A stretch of 64,000 nucleotides of DNA from Luxibacter massiliensis (GTDB lineage Bacteria > Bacillota > Clostridia > Lachnospirales > Lachnospiraceae): NCBI RefSeq assembly GCF_900604355.1, contig NZ_UWOE01000001.1:1364001-1428000 (forward strand), given 5' to 3'. Position numbers and translations under genes: made by a program. The notes below the pieces were generated by a model. It searched no databases, was not told where the DNA came from, and saw only the letters and a program-made list of their open reading frames with translations. This document shows positions 26,619 through 35,663 of this stretch, piece by piece (the stretch's first letter is position 1; each line of letters starts with the position of its first letter).

Positions 26619-27638
26619 ATGTCAAAAGAAAAAATATCACTAGTAGTCCCCTGTTACAATGAGGAGGAGGTTCTTCCGTATTTTTATGAAGAGTTCTGCC
26701 AAGTGTCAGGCAGGCTGCCGGATTATGATTTTGAGGTGATTTTTATCAATGATGGATCCAGGGATAAAACCTTGGAAATAGTCAAATCTCTGGCAGGGAA
26801 GGATAATAGAGTAAAATATGTCTCTTTTTCCCGTAATTTTGGGAAAGAGGCGGCTATCTATGCAGGCTTCGAACATGCGGAAGGGGAATATGTTGCCATG
26901 ATGGATGCCGATTTACAGGATCCCCCGTCCCTGCTCCCAGAGATGGTGAAAGCAATTAAAGAGGAAGGGTATGATTCTGCAGCCACCCGGAGAGTGACTA
27001 GGAAAGGAGAGCCGCCGGTCCGTTCTTTTTTTGCCAGAAGGTTCTACAGGCTCATGAACCGGATCTCTACCACTGAGATTATGGATGGCGCCAGGGATTA
27101 CCGGCTTATGACGAGACAGTTCAAGGAGGCTGTTATGCAGATGAAAGAATATAACAGGTTTTCCAAGGGGATCTTTGGCTGGGTGGGATTTCAGACCAAA
27201 TGGATTGAGTTCGAGAATGTGGAACGAAAGGCCGGGGAAACAAAATGGTCTTTCTGGAAGCTGCTTTTATATAGTATAGAAGGTATTATTGGATTTTCTA
27301 CGGCGCCGTTGGCAATCGCATCAATTTTGGGTATTTTTGTATGCCTGGCGGCTTTTGCTTTTTTAATTATTATTTTGGTTAAGACAGTGTGTTTTGGGGA
27401 TCCAGTGGCAGGCTGGCCTTCAATGACCTGCATAATTCTTATGCTCGGGGGAATCCAGCTATTTTGTATGGGGATTTTGGGGATGTATCTGTCTAAAACC
27501 TATTTGGAGGCCAAGGGACGGCCTATCTATATATGTGGTGAGACAAATATAGACCACAAAAATTTGGCCCAAGGGCCGACACACAGTTCCATAAAATTAA
27601 AGGAAGCAAAAGATGGGGTAAAAGAAATTGAATATTAA
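26619..27638 (+). CDS. GtrB/ArnC-type family 2 glycosyltransferase
   Basis: 339 residues. The GT-A domain has LVVPCYNEEEVLPYF, VIFINDGSRDKT and MMDADLQDPP, the two acidic motifs for nucleotide-sugar and metal binding, plus SRNFGKEAAIYAGFE between them. Two TM helices lie at about 230-305 and a conserved LSKTYLEAKGRPIY tail follows. This is the polyprenyl-phosphate sugar transferase layout: it would load a sugar onto undecaprenyl phosphate for GtrII-like or DUF6020 proteins next to it. A 32-bp repeat array lies in its leader. Its end overlaps the TTG start of the next gene by 11 bp. Confidence 0.9.
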   Translation: MSKEKISLVVPCYNEEEVLPYFYEEFCQVSGRLPDYDFEVIFINDGSRDKTLEIVKSLAGKDNRVKYVSFSRNFGKEAAIYAGFEHAEGEYVAMMDADLQDPPSLLPEMVKAIKEEGYDSAATRRVTRKGEPPVRSFFARRFYRLMNRISTTEIMDGARDYRLMTRQFKEAVMQMKEYNRFSKGIFGWVGFQTKWIEFENVERKAGETKWSFWKLLLYSIEGIIGFSTAPLAIASILGIFVCLAAFAFLIIILVKTVCFGDPVAGWPSMTCIILMLGGIQLFCMGILGMYLSKTYLEAKGRPIYICGETNIDHKNLAQGPTHSSIKLKEAKDGVKEIEY

Positions 27639-29295
27639 AAAAGCAGGGAGAGGCCTGCTGTCAAACAAAAGATTGGTTATTTGCTGTCTGATCATAGGAA
27701 GTATTTTTGCAGGCACTCTTGTAATCGGCTGCCATATGTCCCAGAGTGACAGCCTGGGGGACAATTTGTGGCTGACAGCATTTGAGGTGGTTGTACTTAT
27801 TCCATTTATGTCCTGTCTTGCAGCTTTAGTTCTGCTTTATTATGACAGGGTGTCCGGCTGGATGAGAAGATGCAGGGCGGAAATGCTTTTCAGCAGATAT
27901 ATGGATGGTAGCCGCAGATTTTTTTTATGTATATGGATCTTAATATTCCTTTTTTGGGTTCCCATGCTTATTTCTGCCTTTCCTGGAATCTATGACATTG
28001 ACGGCGCCTACCAGATTATGTGGTTTAGGTCAGGAAAAATAAGCGCCCATCACCCAGTTTTGCACACGTATCTGCTGGGCATCTGTGTGGATTTTGGAAA
28101 ATGGCTTTTTGGTTCAGATGAGACGGGCCTTTTATGCTACTCCCTGTTTCAGATGCTGTGTATGTCCGCTGTATTTGCATACATCAATAAACAGATATGC
28201 GGGCGGATACCCAGAGTGCTGCAGTCTGCCTTGATTTTATCATATATTTTGCTGCCATATTATGGGGTTCTTTCGATTACTACCACAAAGGATGTGCTGT
28301 TTGCCGGAATATTTGCAATTTGGGTTCTCAAAACATATGAATGTGTTACAGATAGGAAGAGCTTTTTTGGCAGTGGGAGGAGACAGGCGGCCTATGTGGG
28401 TATTATTTTCCTAATGTGCGCCCTGCGCAATACGGGATATTATATCTTCCTGTTTATGCTGTTTTTTTTCCTACTTATCTGCCGTAGTTATTGGAGGAAC
28501 ATATTATGTATTGGCCTGGCCTCAGTTATATTGTGGGGTATATTTACAGGGCCCGTCTACAAAATACTGGGCGTAATCCCGGGAAGTGAGGCAGAGGCGT
28601 TAAGTGTCCCGATGCAGCAGCTTGCCAGGGTGATGGCTTACGATGGAGATACAGTTTCCAGCAAAGATAGGGAACTGATTATTCAGTATATACCTGACTA
28701 CGAGAGATATACCCCCAGGATATCAGACAGTGTAAAGGATCGGTTTAATGGAGAGGCATTCCAGCAGAACAAGGCGGAATTTATCAAGCTTTGGGCCAGG
28801 GTAGGATTGGAACATCCGATTGTGTATTTGGAGGCATTTCTTTCTACAAATATTGGATTCTGGTATCCCAACATGAGGCATCCGGACGAAGGGGCGTTTT
28901 TATCTTATATTGTCTATGACAATACAGAATACAAAGGAGAGTGGCCGGAGATAAAGCGTACAAGCTATGTTTCTTCTCTGTCGGAATTCTATAGAGATTT
29001 TACGCAGGAAGGGAAGTACCATGAAATACCAGGATTGTATGTGTTTTACAGTGCAGGCCTGATGTTCTGGATGATCTGCTTATGCCTGGGAATCTGTATT
29101 TATAAAAGAAATTATATGCTCCTTGTGCCGCTGAGTATTTTAGTGGGACTGTGGGGAACCCTGATGCTGTCGCCGGTGGTGGTTTTTAGGTACGCATATC
29201 CACTGTTTACGGCTTTCCCGGTCATGCTTTGTATTTGTGGGGAGAAGGCCGGTGCTGCCAGGTCAGGAGATTTGGAGGGGAGGCAGAAAGTTTAG
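27628..29295 (+). CDS. DUF6020-type polytopic membrane protein, TTG start
   Basis: 555 residues. No ATG fits; TTG at 27628 (TTGAATATTAAA) overlaps the end of the GT2 gene. About 12 hydrophobic segments. Family blocks: FPGIYDIDGAYQIMW with an acidic pair after the first helices, SAHHPVLHTYLLG, ALRNTGYYI, and SVPMQQLARV followed by a soluble segment ending in a DPVKDRFN-like turn. The next gene has the same blocks in the same order, so the two are tandem paralogs. The placement of acidic and histidine residues after early helices resembles GT-C glycosyltransferases; activity on a lipid-linked sugar is inferred. Confidence 0.78.
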   Translation: MNIKKAGRGLLSNKRLVICCLIIGSIFAGTLVIGCHMSQSDSLGDNLWLTAFEVVVLIPFMSCLAALVLLYYDRVSGWMRRCRAEMLFSRYMDGSRRFFLCIWILIFLFWVPMLISAFPGIYDIDGAYQIMWFRSGKISAHHPVLHTYLLGICVDFGKWLFGSDETGLLCYSLFQMLCMSAVFAYINKQICGRIPRVLQSALILSYILLPYYGVLSITTTKDVLFAGIFAIWVLKTYECVTDRKSFFGSGRRQAAYVGIIFLMCALRNTGYYIFLFMLFFFLLICRSYWRNILCIGLASVILWGIFTGPVYKILGVIPGSEAEALSVPMQQLARVMAYDGDTVSSKDRELIIQYIPDYERYTPRISDSVKDRFNGEAFQQNKAEFIKLWARVGLEHPIVYLEAFLSTNIGFWYPNMRHPDEGAFLSYIVYDNTEYKGEWPEIKRTSYVSSLSEFYRDFTQEGKYHEIPGLYVFYSAGLMFWMICLCLGICIYKRNYMLLVPLSILVGLWGTLMLSPVVVFRYAYPLFTAFPVMLCICGEKAGAARSGDLEGRQKV

Positions 29296-31083
29296 ATGAG
29301 ATTCTGGAAAGAAAACCGGGAAAGATGCCTGGAATGTTTGGGACTGGCAGCCAGTATTGCTATTATCACATTACTTTTTTTTAATTCGTCAAGGCCTATG
29401 GAGCCTGTCCGCATGGGGGTGGCAGCGGTTCTTCTTTATGCCGGTGGGTGGAATCTTTATAAAAACAGAGGGGCAGGGAATAAAAGGATAGCTGCAGGGA
29501 TTTGTATCTTGGCAGTAGCGCTGGCTCTGATGACTGTGGCGGGCAGTAAGATCCACATTGGGGACTGGAATTTTGAGAAGGCCAGAAAAAGTGACCTGTT
29601 TTGGATTGCATTATACAGCCTTGTTTTTTGTGTGATGATGGGAAACCTATTTCTGCTTACAGAAAGAGAGTCTGTGGGAAAATGGCTGGTTAGGCAGCGG
29701 GATTATACAAAAACAGAATTTTCTAAAGTATGGTTGGCAGCCAGTATTCTGCTGGCGATTTTTTGGATACCTGTTTTTACCATATATTTCCCCGGTATTG
29801 TGGCCGATGACAGTACAATTTCCATTGCCATGTTTTTTAAGGAAATGCCATGGGACAATCATTTTCCTGTTTTTTATTCGCTTATAGTGGGAGGGTTGGT
29901 GAAACTGGGCGGCCTCTTGGGAAACCATAATCTGGGGGTGGCTTTATATTCCGCAATACAGATGGTTATTATGGCGGCCGGATTGGGGTATTTCCTGGCA
30001 TGGCTCTGGGAAAAAGGGGTGCACAGACTGTACGTATTTGGATCCGCCGCGTTTTTTGCGTCGGCACCTCTGTTTGGGAATTATGCAATTGTCATGTGGA
30101 AAGATCCTGTATTCAGCCTGCTGCTCCTGCTTATGGTTTTATTTTTGTTTGACCAGGTGGCTGAAAATAAAGAGGGATTTCTGAAGAAGAAAAATATTGT
30201 GAAATATATTTTGCTGTCCATCGGCATCTGTCTTATGAGAAATAATGGGATTTATATAGTGGCCCTTTTGGCAGTGGGGCTGATGGTTATTTACAGGAAG
30301 CATTGGAAAAGGGCTGCTATAGCTTGCTTTGTGGGAATCCTTATTTCCATGGTGGTTACAGGCCCTATCTATTCAAAAGTATTTTCTGCGGAGAATCTTT
30401 TTGTGGAATCCCTAGGCGTGCCTCTTCAGCAGATGGCCAGGGTTGTTGTGACAGGAGGGGAGATGACACAGGGACAGAGGGAATATATGGACTCCTTGCT
30501 TCCTATAGAGCAGTATCAGGAACTCTATAACCCTCATCTTATTGATCCAATTAAATGGGCGGCAGATTTTGACAATGAGTTTTTGGAGAGCCATAAGGCA
30601 GAATTTTTTGAAACCTGGCTTCAAATGCTTGCCCCCAATTTTAAGGCTTATGTGGAGGCTTATTTGATGGAAACATTGAGTTTTTGGCGGATAGGCGAAG
30701 AGATTCCTTATGAGATGGCCAAGACAGATATCACAGAAAATACTTGGGGAATCTATTCCTACATGCCAGTAGAAAATATGACGGGATACCAGATTCTGGA
30801 GGAGATTAACCAGAAATATGATTTTATTCCCACAGCCTTACCAATCTGGGGTGTATTTATCTGTGGAGTATTCTGCCTGATGGGGGAGAAGAAGAGATAT
30901 ATCATCCCACTTGTTCCTTTTGCCGGGACATGGCTTACAATGATGGTGGCAACACCTACGGCGTTTGGACTGAGATATGTGTTTATCTATGCTATAGGGC
31001 TGCCCTTAATTGTGATTTATATGTGGCTTGCAGGCAGGAAGAAATTCCTTCCCAAAACTTGCATTCCAGAGGATATCTGTTAA
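29296..31083 (+). CDS. DUF6020-type polytopic membrane protein (tandem paralog)
   Basis: 595 residues. The ATG at 29296 follows the TAG of the previous gene directly, which implies translational coupling. The layout matches its neighbour: YFPGIVADDSTISIAM, NHFPVFYSLIVGG, CLMRNNGIYI, SLGVPLQQMARVV and a soluble stretch with LYNPHLIDPIKW, then C-terminal helices. The ADDS acidic pair after early membrane segments is the likely active-site place. Two adjacent copies suggest two related transfer steps in the same glycan, or a dimer of unlike subunits; neither can be decided from the sequence. Confidence 0.78.
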   Translation: MRFWKENRERCLECLGLAASIAIITLLFFNSSRPMEPVRMGVAAVLLYAGGWNLYKNRGAGNKRIAAGICILAVALALMTVAGSKIHIGDWNFEKARKSDLFWIALYSLVFCVMMGNLFLLTERESVGKWLVRQRDYTKTEFSKVWLAASILLAIFWIPVFTIYFPGIVADDSTISIAMFFKEMPWDNHFPVFYSLIVGGLVKLGGLLGNHNLGVALYSAIQMVIMAAGLGYFLAWLWEKGVHRLYVFGSAAFFASAPLFGNYAIVMWKDPVFSLLLLLMVLFLFDQVAENKEGFLKKKNIVKYILLSIGICLMRNNGIYIVALLAVGLMVIYRKHWKRAAIACFVGILISMVVTGPIYSKVFSAENLFVESLGVPLQQMARVVVTGGEMTQGQREYMDSLLPIEQYQELYNPHLIDPIKWAADFDNEFLESHKAEFFETWLQMLAPNFKAYVEAYLMETLSFWRIGEEIPYEMAKTDITENTWGIYSYMPVENMTGYQILEEINQKYDFIPTALPIWGVFICGVFCLMGEKKRYIIPLVPFAGTWLTMMVATPTAFGLRYVFIYAIGLPLIVIYMWLAGRKKFLPKTCIPEDIC

Positions 31084-31150
31084 AATAGAAACGTAACTTT
31101 ATCCTAGCGTGTGCGAGAGGAAAGGGACGGTATAATTTAAGGAGGGAGAT

Positions 31151-32245
31151 ATGCATAAGCTAAAAAGAGTATCTGCCGTATTGCTGGCTCTGCTGCTGAT
31201 GTGCAGTGCGGCGGGATGCGAGAAGAAAACAGATGAACCAAAGAAGGAGAAACAAGAAGTAAAGACAGAAGAAAAAACTTCTGAGGCAGAGCCTGAGGAA
31301 GAGATGCCAGAGAACCAGAACCTTCTGACAGGACTTCCAGATCTGACAGAGGGTGCGGTGGGGAAACGGCCTGTGGCTGTCATGGTCAACAATGTGCAGG
31401 ATGCACTGCCTCAGTATGGGGTGGCCAAGGCAGATATTATATATGAGATTCCTGTGGAGGGAGATGTCACCCGGTTTATGGCTATATATGCCGACTATAC
31501 GGCTGTCCCGAAGATATGTGCAGTCAGGAGCTGCCGTTATTACTTTCCGGCTTTTTCACAGGGGTATGATGCTTTTTATGTAAACTGGGGGATTGATGAG
31601 AGTATGGATCATTATCTGGCGGCTTTGAATATGGATCAGTATGACGGTATCAATAACGCTGGGGGACTGTTCGGCAGAGATCAGGACAGGCTCAATGCAG
31701 GCTACTCATTGGAACATACAGGATATTTTGACGGCCCGCGGTTTGCCCAGGTAGTGCAGGCAGACGGCAGGAGGACAGATCTGGCCGATGACAAGAGAGG
31801 GACTGCATTCCAGTTTAATGGATTGGAAGAGCAGATTAAGCCGGAGGGCGAGGACTGCCGCACAGTAAATATTAACTTTGGAGCGGCTGTGGCAGGTTTT
31901 ACATATGATGAGGCTACAAAGACCTATTTGAAGCAGTTTAATGGAAGTCCTCAGGTGGATGGGAGCACAAATACACAGCTTGGGTTCACAAATATATTTG
32001 TGTTGGAAACAACGATCTCTGTCCGCGATGAGGTAGGGCACAAGGAATTGGACTGGGATGGCGGGGAAGATGCCACAGGTTACTATGTTTCTAATGGAGG
32101 AGTACAGAAAATAACCTGGAGTAAGGATCCTGATAATGAGAATTCCTACCTGCGTTTTTATGGTTCCGACGGAAACGAGATTAAGGTCAACAGGGGGAAG
32201 AGTTATATTGCTGTCAATTACCCCGGGCAGAGCGAGTTTAAATAA
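31151..32245 (+). CDS. DUF3048 (YerB-like) lipoprotein
   Basis: 364 residues. The signal peptide ends in the lipobox SAAGC (Cys about 24), so the protein is lipid-anchored outside the membrane. An acidic/lysine-rich linker of about 35 residues follows, then the DUF3048 domain from NLLTGLPDLTEG through KRPVAVMVNNVQDALPQYG and ICAVRSCRYYF. The C-terminal half has the companion domain ending GKSYIAVNYPGQ. B. subtilis YerB is the best-known relative; its biochemical role is not defined. RBS AGGAGGGAG. A TATAAT at 31131-31136 lies upstream without a good -35. Confidence 0.88.
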   Translation: MHKLKRVSAVLLALLLMCSAAGCEKKTDEPKKEKQEVKTEEKTSEAEPEEEMPENQNLLTGLPDLTEGAVGKRPVAVMVNNVQDALPQYGVAKADIIYEIPVEGDVTRFMAIYADYTAVPKICAVRSCRYYFPAFSQGYDAFYVNWGIDESMDHYLAALNMDQYDGINNAGGLFGRDQDRLNAGYSLEHTGYFDGPRFAQVVQADGRRTDLADDKRGTAFQFNGLEEQIKPEGEDCRTVNINFGAAVAGFTYDEATKTYLKQFNGSPQVDGSTNTQLGFTNIFVLETTISVRDEVGHKELDWDGGEDATGYYVSNGGVQKITWSKDPDNENSYLRFYGSDGNEIKVNRGKSYIAVNYPGQSEFK

Positions 32246-32566
32246 TAGGATATGTTTGATGATTTGCTGTATTAGTCCGGTAGTCCTGGTTCGCCATGTG
32301 CTTCATCCAAATCTGCCTGATCTGGTATTTATGTTTTGCAGATTTGGAAGAAATGCACCACGCTGATTGGGACTGTCGGCTAGAAGCAGAAGGTATCAAA
32401 CACAGCGTGGTTCTGACCGTTTCCCAGCTGAACTAATTCGCAGATTATACTCATTGAACTACTAACGTTCAATGGGGTATCCTTATTGAACTACTAACGT
32501 TCAATAAGATATACTTCAAGAAATGATGGAGAAGGAGGATATGCCCAGGTCGGCATATACACAATA
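32246..32566 (+). other. 321-bp intergenic region
   Basis: No gene is seen. The left half has no recognisable feature. The right half holds the two-and-a-half-unit repeat array (32445-32516), and an AGAAGGAGGA ribosome site (32529-32538) lies upstream of the MBOAT ATG at 32567, with a gap between that is longer than usual. Confidence 0.6.
32445..32516 (+). repeat. second 32-bp repeat array (one full unit with partial units on both sides)
   Basis: A full unit runs 32468-32499 (TTCAATGGGG... CTTATTGAA, linker CTACTAACG), with a partial unit before it from 32445 and a partial TTCAATAAGATATACTT after it (32500-32516). Same 32-bp period and same inverted-repeat arms as the array at 26449. The array stands just before the MBOAT gene. 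Confidence 0.8.
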
Positions 32567-34074
32567 ATGCTTTTTAATTCCTACGATTTTATGTTATTTT
32601 TTCCGATTGTTATTGCAGTCTATTTTATAATTCCCAAAAAAGTACGTTATATATGGTTATTAATTACCAGCTACTATTTTTATATGGGATGGAATCCCCA
32701 GTATGCAATTTTGATAGCTATTTCCACAGTGATTACTTATTTCAGTGGAGTCCTTATAGACAGATACAATCAGAGGGCAGTCCGCTCCATACCTGGGGGG
32801 GGTATAAAAAATGGGTGGTTGCCGGGAGTTTTGTCACAAATATTGGTATTTTAATATTCTTTAAATATTTTGATTTTCTATTAGGGAACTTCAATTCTAT
32901 ATTGTCGGCAGTTGGGATTACTGCAGTGGAGAAACCTTTTGATGTGATCCTTCCTGTTGGGATTTCTTTTTATACATTTCAGGCTTTAAGCTATACTATG
33001 GATGTTTACCGGGGAGATATAAAAGCAGAAAAAAATATACTGCGGTATGCACTCTTTGTTTCTTTTTTCCCACAGTTGGTGGCAGGGCCTATTGAGCGGT
33101 CTAAAAATCTATTAATACAGGTCAATGAAGTTGAAAAAATTAATGTCTGGGAATACAGCAGAATTGCCGAAGGCGGCATTTTGATGCTCTGGGGGATGTT
33201 CCAGAAGATGGTTATAGCGGACAGAGTGGCGATTGTTGTAGATCAGGTATATGATTCCTACTGGATGTATGGATCCATAGAGCTGATTTTGGCGACAGTT
33301 CTTTTTGCTGTGCAGATTTACTGTGATTTTGCCAGCTATTCACTGATTGCCATTGGAGCGGCTAAGGTCATGGGTTTTAGCTTGATGGAGAACTTTAATA
33401 CACCTTATTTTGCACGGTCTGTACAGGAATTCTGGAAGAGGTGGCACATTTCATTGAGCACATGGTTCAGGGATTATCTCTATATACCACTGGGCGGGAA
33501 CCGCTGTTCAAAGGCTAAAAAATATAGGAATGTTATGATTACCTTTTTAGTCAGCGGCCTGTGGCATGGAGCCAGCTGGAGCTTCATCACTTGGGGAGGT
33601 CTGCACGGATTTTACCAGATAGTTGGCGCGGTGCTAAAACCGTGGAAGGAAAAAATGATCGACAGGTTCCAGATTAAATCAAAAAGTTTTAGCTATAAAT
33701 TGGGGCAGGTATTGGTTACATTCATCCTTGTTGATTTTGCATGGATCTTTTTTAGGATGAATTCTCTGAAATACTCCCTGGAATTTATCCACAGGATATT
33801 TAGTAAATGGAATCCCTGGGTATTATTTGACCAGTCTTTATATAATTTGGGACTGAACCAGTCTGAGGTACATATTCTGTTTTTCTCAATCATTATACTG
33901 TTTCTCATTGATCTGATCCGTTATAAGAAGTCGATTACATTGGATATATTCCTGAGGGAACAATGTTTGTGGTTCAGGTGGGGAGCCATATTTATTTTAC
34001 TGTTTTATATTATTATATTTGGCATATATGGACCTGCTTTTGAAGCAAAACAATTTATATATTTTCAGTTTTAG
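32567..34074 (+). CDS. MBOAT-family O-acyltransferase, reading frame broken at a G8 tract
   Basis: The first 78 codons (MLFNSYDFMLFFPIVIAVYF onward) run to a tract of eight G at 32795-32802, and the rest of the protein continues in another frame (YKKWVVAGSFVTNIG onward) to 34074. One added G (9) or two fewer (6) would give a continuous protein of about 500 residues, the normal length for AlgI/PatA-type MBOAT enzymes. The second part has the catalytic His in SGLWHGASWSF and the RWHISLSTWFRDYLYIPLGG block. MBOATs move acyl groups, usually acetyl, across the membrane to a glycan. The SGNH protein next door is the usual partner. As written the gene is off; phase variation or a sequencing error in the run are both possible. 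Confidence 0.82.
32795..32802 (+). repeat. homopolymeric G8 tract within the MBOAT gene
   Basis: Eight consecutive G inside codons for a Pro-Gly-Gly turn. It marks the exact place where the MBOAT reading frame changes. Tracts of this kind vary in length by slipped-strand mispairing. Confidence 0.9.
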
Positions 34075-34083
34075 GAGGAGCTT

Positions 34084-35550
34084 ATGTTGAAAAAAATATT
34101 AAAACCCCTCTGCTTTGTCATTATACTGGCTATTTTGCTGATTTGCTTTGTCAATATATTCAGCTTTAAATATGGAGATGGGATCTATCCTTTGAAAAGA
34201 TTTTATGAGGAGAAAGAGAACAGTATGGATGTCATGTGTTTTGGGAGCAGCCATGTTTTTCAGAACATAAATACAGGGGTATTGTGGGATGAGTATGGGA
34301 TCGCGGATTTTAATTTATGTGGGAGCGTCCAGCCATTCTGGAATACTTACTATTATATGAAAGAGGCGCTGAAGAGCCAGCAGCCTGCGGTGATGGTTCT
34401 GGATGTATATGGCGCCATCCAGACAGAGGATTATATAGACCATAGCAGGATTATTAAAAATAACTTTGGGTTGAAACTGTCAAAAGATAAAATTGATTCA
34501 GTGAAGGTAAGCTCCCCTCAGGAGCAGTGGACAGATTATCTTTTAGAATATCCTACATACCATAACAGATATTCGGAAATAAGCCGTTCAGATTTTACGG
34601 GATTTCTGGGGAATAAGTCTATGTATGAAAACTATAAAGGGTTCAGTGTGAACCAGGCGTCTTATGCGAATAAAGAACCGGCTGGCTTTTATACCAATGA
34701 TACAGAGGAACTGACCGGAAAAGCAGAAGAGTATTTGAGGAAAATCATAGAGTTGGCCCAGGAAAATGATATCCCACTGGTAATGGTAAAATCCCCCTAT
34801 CCATCTATTACACAGGAGCATCAGAGAAAATATAATAGAGTGGGTGAAATTGCGGAGGAATACGGTGTTCCATTCCTTAATTTTAATCTTCTGTATGATG
34901 AACTGGGACTAGATTTCAGTAAAGACTTTGCTGATACTGGCCATTTAAATTATCTTGGGAACATAAAATATACAAAATACCTGGCCGAATATCTTAAAAG
35001 CAATTATGAAATACCTGACAGGCGGGGAGAAAAAGGGTATCAGTCCTATGACAAAATGTCTGGAATATGCAGGCAGCAGTTATATAATGCTGAATTAAAA
35101 GCTATCACGGATATTGGACATTATGTGGATAAGGCGGCCCAGAGCCAGGATTATCTTGTTGTATACAATTTGAAGGGGAACTACAAAAGTATGACAAACT
35201 ATGATGCTGTCAAAGAAAAACTATTGACAGCAGGGATTAATCTGGACGAAGCAGATAAGGATCATGTCTGGGCAGTGCAAAATGGTGAAGTTATCTTTTC
35301 GGGTGACAGTGCTGAGACCTTTACCTGGCATACAGAGCTGGGAAATGATAATAATTTGATGATATCCTGTTCTGCCGCGGAGGAGGGGAAAATAGAGGTA
35401 AGCCTGAATCATGCCCAGTATAGTACGGTTACAGCGGGATTGGATATGTTTATATATGATACATATACAGAGGCCTATGTTGAAAGTGGAGGATTTGCCC
35501 TCAGCGGCAATAAGCTGTCTTATGGAAAGACAGTCAAAGCAGTAGAATAA
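34084..35550 (+). CDS. SGNH-fold O-acyltransferase partner (AlgX/DltD-like), membrane-anchored
   Basis: 488 residues. One N-terminal TM (about 8-30) anchors a domain outside the membrane. VMCFGSSHVFQNI holds the nucleophile Ser in a GSSH block, and FADTGHLNYLG carries the C-terminal Asp-X2-His pair, the SGNH catalytic layout seen in AlgX, PatB and DltD relatives. A further domain of about 150 residues at the C-terminus looks beta-rich and may bind glycan. It starts 9 bp after the MBOAT stop with GGAGGAGC upstream. The pair would move acetyl to a surface polymer: MBOAT takes it across, this protein transfers it. If the MBOAT is off, this partner probably has no acyl supply. Confidence 0.82.
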   Translation: MLKKILKPLCFVIILAILLICFVNIFSFKYGDGIYPLKRFYEEKENSMDVMCFGSSHVFQNINTGVLWDEYGIADFNLCGSVQPFWNTYYYMKEALKSQQPAVMVLDVYGAIQTEDYIDHSRIIKNNFGLKLSKDKIDSVKVSSPQEQWTDYLLEYPTYHNRYSEISRSDFTGFLGNKSMYENYKGFSVNQASYANKEPAGFYTNDTEELTGKAEEYLRKIIELAQENDIPLVMVKSPYPSITQEHQRKYNRVGEIAEEYGVPFLNFNLLYDELGLDFSKDFADTGHLNYLGNIKYTKYLAEYLKSNYEIPDRRGEKGYQSYDKMSGICRQQLYNAELKAITDIGHYVDKAAQSQDYLVVYNLKGNYKSMTNYDAVKEKLLTAGINLDEADKDHVWAVQNGEVIFSGDSAETFTWHTELGNDNNLMISCSAAEEGKIEVSLNHAQYSTVTAGLDMFIYDTYTEAYVESGGFALSGNKLSYGKTVKAVE

Positions 35551-35593
35551 CACTGGCTTTGACAGGTATCAAAGCAAAGGTGTAAATAGAATA

Positions 35594-35649
35594 CCCCGGA
35601 GTCCTGCAGGGAAGCCATTTTGTGCTTCCTGGCAGGACTCCGGGGTTTT
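35594..35649. terminator. strong Rho-independent terminator between convergent genes
   Basis: CCCCGGAGTCCTGC (35594-35607) pairs with GCAGGACTCCGGGG (35632-35645), with further AGGAAGC/GCTTCCT-type pairing inside, followed by TTTT on the plus strand. It lies between the SGNH gene and the convergent flavodiiron gene and may serve both. Confidence 0.88.
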
Positions 35650-35663
35650 GTACGGCTGCCAGA

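Noticed and set aside
32653..34074. MBOAT gene starting at its own internal ATG in the second frame
   Set aside because: Its first about 50 residues are not MBOAT-like, whereas the other frame gives a proper MBOAT N-terminus up to the G8 tract.
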